64,000 nucleotides of DNA from Candidatus Kuenenia stuttgartensis (lineage in GTDB: Bacteria > Planctomycetota > Planctomycetia > Gemmatales > Gemmataceae), in contig CAMCLK010000017.1 of assembly GCA_945875585.1 (NCBI GenBank), forward strand, positions 23,296 to 87,295. The letters are read 5' to 3'. The notes under the pieces are model-generated. The model did not search any database. It saw only the letters and a list, made by a program, of their open reading frames with translations, and was not told where the DNA came from. Position numbers and translations under genes: made by a program. This document shows positions 18,713-26,642 of the stretch, one piece after another (position 1 is the first letter of the stretch; every line of letters starts with the position of its first letter).

Positions 18713-20124
18713 GTATTGCATGGTTGGTTGTATGCGCGTTGGGATTTCAGGTTCCACCCGCTTCAGCAGAAACGCCGGCATTTCAACTGGTGAAGGTCAA
18801 CGTGCCAGCGCGGCCCATTGAACCCCCGGTCCTCAGCCATCGCGTGCTGCCACCGCTGGAGGAAATCACCACGGGTAATGCCGCCGTGCACTTTGCTACA
18901 GCCATGGCGCCTGAATCGTATGGATTTACACGGAATGCGGATTTCAGCAAGAAGCTAGACCTTTGGCTGAACGCCCCGCTCGACAAACTTCCCAAGGATG
19001 AAATGCGGTTTTTGGTAAACTCATTTATGCTTGCCGAGGCTGAACGCGGCGCGCGGAAAAGTTATTGCGACTGGCAAATGAAAGATCGCCTGAAAGATGG
19101 CGTCGCCACGCTCCTTCCTGAGCTTCAAGCCTACCGTATGATCGCCAGCTCGCTGAGGGCGCGCGCGCGATTGCATTTGGCGGACAACAAACCAGATTTG
19201 GCTCTCCGCGACGTTCAGACAACTCTGGCACTAGGGCGGAGCATAGCGGATGGCCCCACGCTGATTCATCATTTGGTAGGGGTCGCTGTTTGCCAGATCG
19301 GGTTCAATACCTTGCAGGAATACATGAAGCATCGAGATAGTGCCAATCTTTTCTGGTCGCTTGGCTACATGCCGGGGCCCTTTGTTTCGTTCATGACGGC
19401 ATTGGAGGGAGAGCGACTGTTTATCGGGGCGGAATTTCCCGGCCTGGAACGCGACAAGCCGATTTCGCAAGAGCAGGCCAGACTACTGTCTGTAAGGTTT
19501 GAAAAGTTGATGGGGATGGCTTCTCCCAGTACCCCGTCAGCGTCTCCAGTGTTTTTGACTGGCTTGGCACTAACCGGTTACACAGATGCCAAGGAGTATC
19601 TGGTTCGTGTGAAAAAGCTTCCATTACAGGTTGTTGAAGCCATGCCTGTGGCACAGGTGGTTCTGCTTAGGCAACTGGAAGAGTACGAAACCATAAGGGA
19701 TGAGATATTCAAAGCGGCCATGCTCCCAGTGCCACAAGCCTTGGCGATTTTGCGCGAGACCGACTCAAAACTGAAAAAAATACCGCAAACCATGGGGCCA
19801 TCGACTCTTCTGAAGCTTGTATTGCCCAGCATGACGGGCGTGGTGCGGGCTCATCATCGGCCAGACCGCACCATTGCGGCATTAAGAACGATTGAAGCAC
19901 TCAGGCACCATGTGGCCCGGCACGGAGTTCTGCCCGAAAACTTGGAATCTATTGGTTTTCCATTACCAGTTGATCCGTTTACCCAGAAGATTCTTGTGTA
20001 CAAAAAGACAGGTCCGATGACTTGTACGCTCGACGGGATTGCCCCGGAAGGCGAAACTCCTAATCAATCCAATGCCATACGTTACGAGATTACGGTCCGT
20101 GCAATGTTAGGCAACAAGGAGTAG
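18709..20124 (+). CDS. secreted protein of unknown function
   Basis: About 471 residues with a signal peptide (MSIAWLVVCALGFQVPPASAE). The middle is alpha-helical, with DNKPDLALRDVQTTLALGRS and GPTLIHHLVGVAVCQIGF, a segment I have the impression recurs in planctomycete hypothetical proteins; no catalytic motif is visible. The C-terminal region (RTIEALRHHVARHGVLPENL, DPFTQKILVYKKTG) resembles the tail of proteins that read out a text-like substrate, but I would not assign it. Third gene of the ECF operon, overlapping its upstream neighbour by four bases (ATGA). Confidence 0.75.
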   Translation: MSIAWLVVCALGFQVPPASAETPAFQLVKVNVPARPIEPPVLSHRVLPPLEEITTGNAAVHFATAMAPESYGFTRNADFSKKLDLWLNAPLDKLPKDEMRFLVNSFMLAEAERGARKSYCDWQMKDRLKDGVATLLPELQAYRMIASSLRARARLHLADNKPDLALRDVQTTLALGRSIADGPTLIHHLVGVAVCQIGFNTLQEYMKHRDSANLFWSLGYMPGPFVSFMTALEGERLFIGAEFPGLERDKPISQEQARLLSVRFEKLMGMASPSTPSASPVFLTGLALTGYTDAKEYLVRVKKLPLQVVEAMPVAQVVLLRQLEEYETIRDEIFKAAMLPVPQALAILRETDSKLKKIPQTMGPSTLLKLVLPSMTGVVRAHHRPDRTIAALRTIEALRHHVARHGVLPENLESIGFPLPVDPFTQKILVYKKTGPMTCTLDGIAPEGETPNQSNAIRYEITVRAMLGNKE

Positions 20125-20128
20125 TTCG

Positions 20129-21643
20129 ATGCGCCAAGGGATGGTTTTGCTGGCATGGCTCGCCATGACCACATTCGCTTCCGCCCAATTTGCGGTGGAA
20201 AAATATCTCGATGATCAGGCCTTTGTGGTGGCGCGAATTCGCCCTCAAAAGGTTGAGATGAACAAGGCAATTGCGTTCCTAACCAAAGCCAAAGTGATTC
20301 CACAGGCTGAAGGGTTTGCCATTGGGCTGATGGCTGGGACCATCAAAGCTTCCATTGACCGCAATGCTGAAGAAATTTTTATTGTCTACAGCATGAGCAT
20401 GGTTTCCTCTGGCGAGTTTTTGCCAGTGGTAATCTTTCCCACCAAAGATGCCGAGCAGCAAGATAAACTGGAAGAAATGCTGAAAAAGCTTCCCATGCAG
20501 GAGGCATTTAAGACCAAGCGCATTGAAGGCGCATTGTTGGCAGGTGCACCCGGTGCTCTGGAGAGGGCCAGCAAGATGGCTGGCAAACCCCGGGTGGATC
20601 TGAATGCAGCCAAATTAGTGTGGGGCGATCACGCTGTTCAGGTTGCTGTTATTCCCACACCAGACCAAAAGAGGAGCCTGAAGGAACTGGTGCCGCCACT
20701 TCAGAAACCGCTAGATGGACATTCCAGTCAGGAACTGGCTTCTGGTGTGGAATGGCTGAGCATGAGCATGGACCCGTTTCCACCAAGGGTGAAATTCGTG
20801 ATTCGCGCCGTCGACAGTCCTGTTGTGGACAAGTGCATGGCATTTTTGAAAGACGTGATGAAACTGGCACCATTGGCTCTGGCCGAAACCGACAAGGAAA
20901 TGGCGGAGCCCGCGGGCAAACTTGCGCAAATGCTGGGTAACGGCCTTAAGAAGGAAGGCAATGATATTGTGCTGTCCTTGGATGATCCGCAGCCGATTTT
21001 GGACCTGTTTCTTGCTGGCGTTACCAAAGTACGCGGTGCCGCTCAGGGCATGCAGTCGCAGAACAACATGAAGCAGATCCTGCTGGCTTTCCACAACTTG
21101 CACAGTGCGTACGGCACCTTTCCGGCGCAGGCTATTACAGCAAAAGATGGCAAGCCACTCCTAAGCTGGCGCGTAACCATCCTCCCTTATGTGGAGCAGG
21201 AAGAGCTGTACAAAAAGTTCAAGTTGAATGAGCCATGGGATAGTGAAAACAACAAGCCATTGGTGCAATCCATGCCGAAATTGTTTTCTCCAGAAGGCGA
21301 AAAACTGGAGCCAGGCATGACCACCTATCTCGTGCCATCTGGTAAGGACACGATGTTTCCAGCAGGCCCCAAGGGATTGGATATTTCCAAAATTTTTGAT
21401 GGAACCAGCAACACCATGGCGTTGATTCAGGTTCCAGCCAACCGCGCGGTTATTTGGACCAAACCCGACGATTGGGAAGCCGATCCCAAGGTGTCGTTCG
21501 AGGCGTTGATGAAGGGATTTGACAAAAAAATGGTGATTGGCTTTGCGGACGGTCATATTCAAACCATTAAGCTGCCTGTGAAAGAAGCGACTTTGCGTGG
21601 CCTTATCACGCCTAATGGTGAGGAAGTTATCAAGCTCGATTGA
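20129..21643 (+). CDS. secreted protein with C-terminal DUF1559 domain
   Basis: About 504 residues. It begins with a classical signal peptide (LLAWLAMTTFASAQ), not a prepilin leader. Residues 20-310 are a mixed alpha/beta region without known motifs. From residue about 312 the DUF1559 core appears: QSQNNMKQILLAFHNLHSAY, then SWRVTILPYVEQEELYKKF, EPWDSENNKPLV, FDGTSNTMALIQV and a final GFADGHIQTI. AAGGAG lies eight bases before ATG 20129, four bases after the previous stop. Last gene of the ECF operon; a terminator follows at 21672. A DUF1559 domain released from its pilin-like helix suggests this domain has its own function in the envelope. Confidence 0.85.
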   Translation: MRQGMVLLAWLAMTTFASAQFAVEKYLDDQAFVVARIRPQKVEMNKAIAFLTKAKVIPQAEGFAIGLMAGTIKASIDRNAEEIFIVYSMSMVSSGEFLPVVIFPTKDAEQQDKLEEMLKKLPMQEAFKTKRIEGALLAGAPGALERASKMAGKPRVDLNAAKLVWGDHAVQVAVIPTPDQKRSLKELVPPLQKPLDGHSSQELASGVEWLSMSMDPFPPRVKFVIRAVDSPVVDKCMAFLKDVMKLAPLALAETDKEMAEPAGKLAQMLGNGLKKEGNDIVLSLDDPQPILDLFLAGVTKVRGAAQGMQSQNNMKQILLAFHNLHSAYGTFPAQAITAKDGKPLLSWRVTILPYVEQEELYKKFKLNEPWDSENNKPLVQSMPKLFSPEGEKLEPGMTTYLVPSGKDTMFPAGPKGLDISKIFDGTSNTMALIQVPANRAVIWTKPDDWEADPKVSFEALMKGFDKKMVIGFADGHIQTIKLPVKEATLRGLITPNGEEVIKLD

Positions 21644-21671
21644 CCTATTTGTGTGATTTGGTTGAACAAGC

Positions 21672-21703
21672 AAAGCCGCGGGCCGCAAGGTCTGCGGCTT
21701 TTG
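21672..21703 (+). terminator. Rho-independent terminator of the ECF operon
   Basis: Eight-base stem AAAGCCGC / GCGGCTTT with a 14-base loop that contains further GC pairing, followed by TTG. It lies 28 bases after the stop at 21643 and separates the operon from the convergent pilus-like operon. Confidence 0.75.
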
Positions 21704-21729
21704 TCATGGCATCGATTGGAATCGCATGT

Positions 21730-22161
21730 CTATTTTTTCAACGTGTTGGCTATGCGCTCCACTGGACTTGCCGCGACCCATGCGCCACCTTGGCGTTTGG
21801 CCACAACCGAAAAGCGTCGTGTGCTGCGGTTGGGAATTTCTCCAGCAGTGGCTTCGGCCATGAACTGCATTTGCCCGGCAGCAAGAGCCTTCCAAGTGAC
21901 CAAGCCATTGGCTCCGGGCAGCAAGTCAGTCGGTAAGGTGGCTTGACCTTCCATCGCGGCTTCAGCACATTCACGCATCCCTTTTTCCAAGGCACCACGC
22001 GCAAGCCATTCAGCCTGCAAATGGGAAATACGCTTGCGGTATGCCGCCCTGCTTTGAACCACTTCATTGCCAATAAGTGCCGTGACGGCAGCCAAAAACG
22101 CGATAATGGCCAGCAGCCATACCGAGGCAATGCCATGGCGCGTAGGAACACAGGGTCTCAT
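21730..22161 (-). CDS. PilX/GspK-like minor pseudopilin
   Basis: About 143 residues. After a short basic leader (MRPCVPTRHG) comes IASVWLLAIIAFLAAVTALIG, a pilin-type helix lacking Glu at +5, then SRAAYRKRISHLQAEWLARG, the amphipathic continuation seen in PilX and GspK proteins. GspK is normally over 300 residues, so this is a short form or a PilX-type protein. The start ATG 22161 overlaps the previous stop by four bases (ATGA). Last gene of the six-gene assembly operon. Confidence 0.72.
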   Translation of the reverse strand: MRPCVPTRHGIASVWLLAIIAFLAAVTALIGNEVVQSRAAYRKRISHLQAEWLARGALEKGMRECAEAAMEGQATLPTDLLPGANGLVTWKALAAGQMQFMAEATAGEIPNRSTRRFSVVAKRQGGAWVAASPVERIANTLKK

Positions 22162-22649
22162 GGCTGGCTCCTTGCTGGGAGATCGAGGCCCAAGACTGCT
22201 ACCGAGTCACTCCGTTGGTTTACATTTTCACGTAATGTGTCGTCGACAACCAAAGCGACAGTGGCGCCTCGCCGTTCAAACCGGGCCTTTGAACCATCGC
22301 TAGGAAGCGCATATCGTTCATTACGGGGACCCGGTCCATTGGTTGCGCGTTCGATCCGCCCTGAAACAACGGTGTAAACGGTAACAGAAGAACCGATTTT
22401 CAGAATCAAACATGCTGGGCCAGAGCGGTGGGTTTCGTGCTGTTCCAGAATTCCCGTGGCGGCATGAACGTCGTCGCGCCACTGGTCGATCAAGCGCGAC
22501 ATCGCAACATGCGCCGCCATTGAGCGCGCAGTCATACGTTCCAAACGCATCAGTCCGGCAACCAGAGCAATGCCCAACGACAACAGAATTGTCAATATGG
22601 CCATGACAACCATTGTTTCGATCAGGGTAAACCCGTGTCGTTTTTTCAT
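22158..22649 (-). CDS. GspJ-like prepilin
   Basis: About 163 residues. The leader MKKRHG is followed by FTLIETMVVMAILTILLSLG, a type IV prepilin cleavage site with Glu at +5. The remainder has pseudopilin-like features, including AAHVAMSRLIDQWRDDVHAA and beta-rich segments. Family position (GspJ) is inferred from size and order; PilW is an alternative. Both ends overlap neighbours by four bases, giving strict translational coupling. Confidence 0.8.
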   Translation of the reverse strand: MKKRHGFTLIETMVVMAILTILLSLGIALVAGLMRLERMTARSMAAHVAMSRLIDQWRDDVHAATGILEQHETHRSGPACLILKIGSSVTVYTVVSGRIERATNGPGPRNERYALPSDGSKARFERRGATVALVVDDTLRENVNQRSDSVAVLGLDLPARSQP

Positions 22650-23059
22650 GGTTTGGCCTCCGCGGGTTCGGCCACCAGAGTAGCGAGAGTAAGGTTGTGG
22701 GGAGTTGCTGAGTTGGCGGTGCGCATTTCAATCGATGCGATGACTCGCTTCAGTGCGAATGCACCCGGTTCTGTAATGACCTGTACTTGAAGCTTTGAAC
22801 CCGGAATCTGGTTAAGAAGCGGGCTGGGAAGGGTGCGGGATTCAGCCCAAGTCTTGTCGAGCTTGGCATAAGCTGTGATACGCGCTTCTTCCATCAGATT
22901 GGCCAAACCTTCTAGTGCCGCCAGACGCAGTGTCACGTCGCGGCTTTCCCGTACAGACCATGCGGCCAGCGAGCCAATCATGCCCAGCATGGCGGTGACC
23001 ACACCCAGCACCATGAGGCATTCAACCAGAGAAAAGCCGGGTCTCGATGTTCGCTTCAT
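22646..23059 (-). CDS. GspI-like prepilin
   Basis: About 137 residues. The leader MKRTSRPG is followed by FSLVECLMVLGVVTAMLGMIG, a prepilin cleavage site with Glu at +5. Downstream EGLANLMEEARITAY resembles the GspI/PilV region after the helix. ATG 23059 gives an exact ATGA overlap with the preceding gene and is preferred to TTG 23071. It is one of three small pilin-like proteins that presumably form a pilus tip or a pseudopilus in the envelope. Confidence 0.8.
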   Translation of the reverse strand: MKRTSRPGFSLVECLMVLGVVTAMLGMIGSLAAWSVRESRDVTLRLAALEGLANLMEEARITAYAKLDKTWAESRTLPSPLLNQIPGSKLQVQVITEPGAFALKRVIASIEMRTANSATPHNLTLATLVAEPAEAKP

Positions 23060-24273
23060 GGGGTTATCCAACTGATCAGTTCAATAAGAGGTGTGAAAAT
23101 GGCCAGCACTGTTGTTGCCACAACGAGGCCAACCACCACGGTCCCCAACGTGGTGGCAAGAATGGTTCGGAGTTCAAGCCGCCTCAAGGCAATCGCTTGC
23201 AGGCTTTGACCCAGTTCGACAAGCGCATGTCCAAAACGGCCGCTGGCGGGTGTTGTCGCCAGCCATGCGGCTTCGGATTGTCGTACCAAGCCCGATTGAT
23301 AAAGAGCCTTTGAGGCATCCATGCCATAATCCAAAAATCGAGCCAATCGCTTGAGCCTACGGGTGCCGGTGCCATCGGCCGCCTTGGCTGTTAGTAGCCA
23401 TGCGATCGCTTTGTCGAGTGGCATGGCCCTGTTAACCAGATGGCCCAGTGCCGACAAAATCAAGCCACGGCCATGCGTGCCAAAAATCCCTTTCAGGCCG
23501 GGCAACCACCAACGCAATGGAGACTCGTAGTAGGCTGCCATTAAAATGGCTCCCGTAACAAGCAATATGGGCAGGATTCCAGCCAATACGGAATTGGCCC
23601 ATGCGAGCACCCATTGTGTGAGAGCCGGTAGCGGCAGATTGAATTCCAAAAAGATGCGCGCGATTTTTGGTGCTACAAAAACAGACCACAATAGGGTGAT
23701 AACCACAACAAGAATCAGAACCAAAAGAGGGTAGAACAGGCCCGGCACCAAGGTCATCAGCCGGGGTACCAGATCCAAATCTTCCCGTTCATTCAAATCG
23801 GAACGATCGGGAGATGCCTGCCCGACACGGATATCGAATAGATCATCGCGGCAAAGCAATCCTGGCAGAGCCAAAGCTTCTTCGCCTTGGCCTGCCAGAT
23901 AAAGGTCTGCTGCCCGCTTGCGCAATGCCAAATATCCGTAACGCATGTCCCAAATGGGGCGAAAAAAAGGAAACGGCACCACCCATTGGATGGCGCGTTC
24001 GCACCACGACCATACAGTTTTGGCAGGTATTTCGGGCGCGAGCACGCGGTCGATTGGCAGACCGCTGGCCAGTGCCAATCTTAGGGCGGAACCAAGTTCG
24101 CGTTGGCGCAACAAGCGCAGGTGATCCCACAGGAAGAAACACCAACTGTAGTAAACACCCACTAGAAGCAGTCCAAACACTGGGTTGATAAACACCATCG
24201 CTAGTGCCAACGGAATCGCGAGCATGAATCCAGCGCAAAAGTACGTGACAAAGCTGGGTAATAGGCCTTTCAT
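23056..24273 (-). CDS. second GspF/PilC-type inner membrane protein, divergent
   Basis: About 405 residues. Two N-terminal TM helices (residues 7-45) precede a degenerate first cytoplasmic GspF-like region (RQRELGSALRLALASGLPIDRV), a third strongly hydrophobic segment (LVPGLFYPLLVLILVVVITL), a fourth at SVLAGILPILLVTGAI, a better conserved second GspF domain (SALGHLVNRAMPLDKAIAWL; GHALVELGQSLQAI) and a final TM helix. The order of helices differs from canonical PilC. ATG 24273 overlaps the upstream stop by four bases; an upstream extension is out of register with the family. Two F-type proteins in one operon are unusual and may form a heteromeric platform. Confidence 0.82.
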   Translation of the reverse strand: MKGLLPSFVTYFCAGFMLAIPLALAMVFINPVFGLLLVGVYYSWCFFLWDHLRLLRQRELGSALRLALASGLPIDRVLAPEIPAKTVWSWCERAIQWVVPFPFFRPIWDMRYGYLALRKRAADLYLAGQGEEALALPGLLCRDDLFDIRVGQASPDRSDLNEREDLDLVPRLMTLVPGLFYPLLVLILVVVITLLWSVFVAPKIARIFLEFNLPLPALTQWVLAWANSVLAGILPILLVTGAILMAAYYESPLRWWLPGLKGIFGTHGRGLILSALGHLVNRAMPLDKAIAWLLTAKAADGTGTRRLKRLARFLDYGMDASKALYQSGLVRQSEAAWLATTPASGRFGHALVELGQSLQAIALRRLELRTILATTLGTVVVGLVVATTVLAIFTPLIELISWITP

Positions 24274-25310
24274 GATGAAAGCCCATTCAGTAGTTGGAAC
24301 ATGGGCATGAACAGCGATAACAGAAACAAACCAATGAATCCCGCGCCAATGAACACCAGAAGCACAGAAGGCAATACGGCGTGAAGCCAACGGGCGCGCC
24401 ACTCGGCCTGACGCTGGGCTGTTTCCCGTAGCAATTCTAGTTGAGGGGCCAGCTTGCCCTGACTGGCACCCACCCCTGCAATCCATGCCGCCCATGGGGT
24501 GCCTAGATGGTGTTCCAAAAGCGATGGTTCCAGCGGCTTGCCGGCCTCAATGTCTGCTGCTGCGGCGTTCGCGGCATCGGTTAGCAGCGGGTCTGGGGAC
24601 GCGCTTCCTGAGAGTCGAAGTGCCTCGTGCAGAGGAACCTCCGCGATAATCAGTAATCCCAAAAGGTCGTAAAAGAGAGACATATGGATCTGGCGTTGCA
24701 TGTTTCCCCAAATTGGAATGGCACCCGTGAAACGCCACCAGATCTTGCGGCCAGCGGGAAAACAGAGCAGAACCCAGCGAAGTAGCAATAGTGTGCCCAC
24801 CAGCGATGCGGGTACCACAAGGTAAACCATGACCGCATATTCATTGATGGCAAACAACGCCTGGGTGATCCATGGCAATCTCATGCCAAAGTCGGCAAAT
24901 ATCGAAATGAATCGTGGAATCACGAATGTGCCCAAGAATGCAAAAATGCACAAGCCGAAGGCGAGCACCAACCCGGGGTAAAATAGCGCGTCTAATATGA
25001 GGCCCGATAACCGCAATCTTAAACGGGAATGCTCACCAAGCCGGGTAAGGCTTTCGGCGAGCTTGCCGCTGATCACGCCAGAGCGCACCAACGCAGCCAC
25101 ATGGGGCGGGGCACCTTTCAGCGCCAATGTCATGGCTTCATCGATTGGTCGCCCCGCGGCCAGTTGGCGTGATAATTCCCGGCAGGCACGGCCAACGGCA
25201 TCGCCACCTAATTCTGTGGAGAGTGCGGCTAAACCGCGGTCGAGCGGCAAGCCGGCGCGGGAGAGCGCGGCCAGCTCATCACTGAGAGCTGCTAACGTTT
25301 CGGCGTTCAT
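24270..25310 (-). CDS. GspF/PilC-type inner membrane platform protein
   Basis: About 346 residues. Two tandem GspF domains are visible: the first with LAALSRAGLPLDRGLAALS and LVRSGVISGKLAESLTRLG, the second with SLFYDLLGLLIIAEVPLHEAL and IAGVGASQGKLAPQLELL. Three TM helices lie at residues about 110-135, 160-185 and 315-340. This is the canonical arrangement of the inner membrane platform that couples the cytoplasmic ATPase to pilin assembly. It starts at ATG 25310, 32 bases after the E ATPase gene, and overlaps the second F gene by four bases. Confidence 0.93.
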   Translation of the reverse strand: MNAETLAALSDELAALSRAGLPLDRGLAALSTELGGDAVGRACRELSRQLAAGRPIDEAMTLALKGAPPHVAALVRSGVISGKLAESLTRLGEHSRLRLRLSGLILDALFYPGLVLAFGLCIFAFLGTFVIPRFISIFADFGMRLPWITQALFAINEYAVMVYLVVPASLVGTLLLLRWVLLCFPAGRKIWWRFTGAIPIWGNMQRQIHMSLFYDLLGLLIIAEVPLHEALRLSGSASPDPLLTDAANAAAADIEAGKPLEPSLLEHHLGTPWAAWIAGVGASQGKLAPQLELLRETAQRQAEWRARWLHAVLPSVLLVFIGAGFIGLFLLSLFMPMFQLLNGLSS

Positions 25311-25342
25311 GCGTGCATACCTTGAGATTTGACTCAGTCAGC

Positions 25343-26467
25343 TTATTTCCCGGGACTAGCCATGTCACGTACTGCTTCCATTTTTACTGCTATTTCCGCA
25401 CCCAGTGCGCGCACCACCTCTTCTAATGTTGTTTTTCCGGTGGTTACCGCCAGTCGCGCCGCCTCGGCTAAGGAAACTAGACCATCGGCCATGGCGGCGT
25501 CTTCCAACGCATCGGTATCGGCGCGTGCCAGCATGGCTTGCCGAAATCGCTTGCCTGGGATCAAAAGTTCCGCCAGCGGAAAACGACCGTACTGTTCATT
25601 GGCCTGAATCGTGCGCCTAACCAAACGCTGATGCAATACTGCCCGCAGGGAACCTGTCAGCAAATACGGCTCCAGCCCCATGTCGAGCAATCGCGACGCC
25701 GCACCGCTGGCTGACGATGCATGGATGGTGGCAATCACCATGTGGCCGGTAAGGCCGGCGCGCAAAGCTGATTCGGCCGTTTCACGATCGCGTATTTCGC
25801 CAATCATGATCACGTCGGGATCCTGCCTGAGCAGACTCCGCAAACCACAGGCGAAATCGAAACCGGCAGCCGGGCGAATACTCGATTGTGTGATCCCTGC
25901 GATTTCCCGTTCCACCGGGTCTTCCAGCGTGCATACCTGCCTGCCTGCTGCCGCCAGCCGTTGCAGGCAGGTGTAAATGGTGGTGGTCTTGCCGCTGCCG
26001 GAAGGTCCGGTCACCAGCAGCATGCCATCGCGCAGATCGAGCGCCTGCATCAGCCCGCCAACGATGCCGCTATCAAAACCAAGGTTGGCCAGATCGTCCA
26101 GACGTTCGGACTGGAAAAAGCGAAAAACAACTTTTTCACCATAAACGACGGGGAATGTGCTGATGCGGCCTTCGCCGATCGTGTCGTGAAAGCCACCTTC
26201 CTGCGGAATATCGAGCCGGTAGGTGAGCAAACCAGCAAGGATTTTGCACCGGGCAGCGAGGTTAGGGGCTAGGGCCAATGGCAACTCGGCAAGCTGTTCG
26301 AGGACGCCGTCGACCCTTAGGCGAGCCAGTACGCAGGTTTTCCCCGGTTCCAGATGCAGGTCGCTGGCACGGCGGCGCCTTGCCTCGGCAATAAGCGCGT
26401 CCACAAGGGCGGGAACACCATCAGGCCCGCACGATGCCAGTTTGGGAAAAGAATCAGATATGCCCAT
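25343..26467 (-). CDS. GspE/PilB-type assembly ATPase lacking the zinc module
   Basis: About 374 residues. Residues 15-110 match the N2 domain (RRRASDLHLEPG, the SDIHIEP motif). Walker A GPSGSGKTTT lies near residue 155, the Asp box is TLEDPVE, Walker B is PDVIMIGEIRD and the His box is TGHMVIATIHA. The N1 domain is absent. More unusually, the tetracysteine zinc loop that normally follows QRLVRRxC is deleted: the sequence runs QRLVRRTIQANEQYGRFPLAELL. The protein is therefore intermediate between GspE/PilB and shorter PilT-like ATPases. First gene of the six-gene operon, starting at ATG 26467. Confidence 0.92.
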   Translation of the reverse strand: MGISDSFPKLASCGPDGVPALVDALIAEARRRRASDLHLEPGKTCVLARLRVDGVLEQLAELPLALAPNLAARCKILAGLLTYRLDIPQEGGFHDTIGEGRISTFPVVYGEKVVFRFFQSERLDDLANLGFDSGIVGGLMQALDLRDGMLLVTGPSGSGKTTTIYTCLQRLAAAGRQVCTLEDPVEREIAGITQSSIRPAAGFDFACGLRSLLRQDPDVIMIGEIRDRETAESALRAGLTGHMVIATIHASSASGAASRLLDMGLEPYLLTGSLRAVLHQRLVRRTIQANEQYGRFPLAELLIPGKRFRQAMLARADTDALEDAAMADGLVSLAEAARLAVTTGKTTLEEVVRALGAEIAVKMEAVRDMASPGK

Positions 26468-26642
26468 GACTATTAGAATATGCGCTTTCGTTACTTCGGG
26501 CAGGATTCTGGGAGCGGAATCTTTGCGAAGGAGTGGTTTTGGGATGCTTTGTCCGATGTTTTGAGGGTGGGGCTAGCCTCGGCGCTCAGGATCGAGACAA
26601 TAGGGTCGAAGTACCCACCCCGCCATTGTGGATTCAACCACC

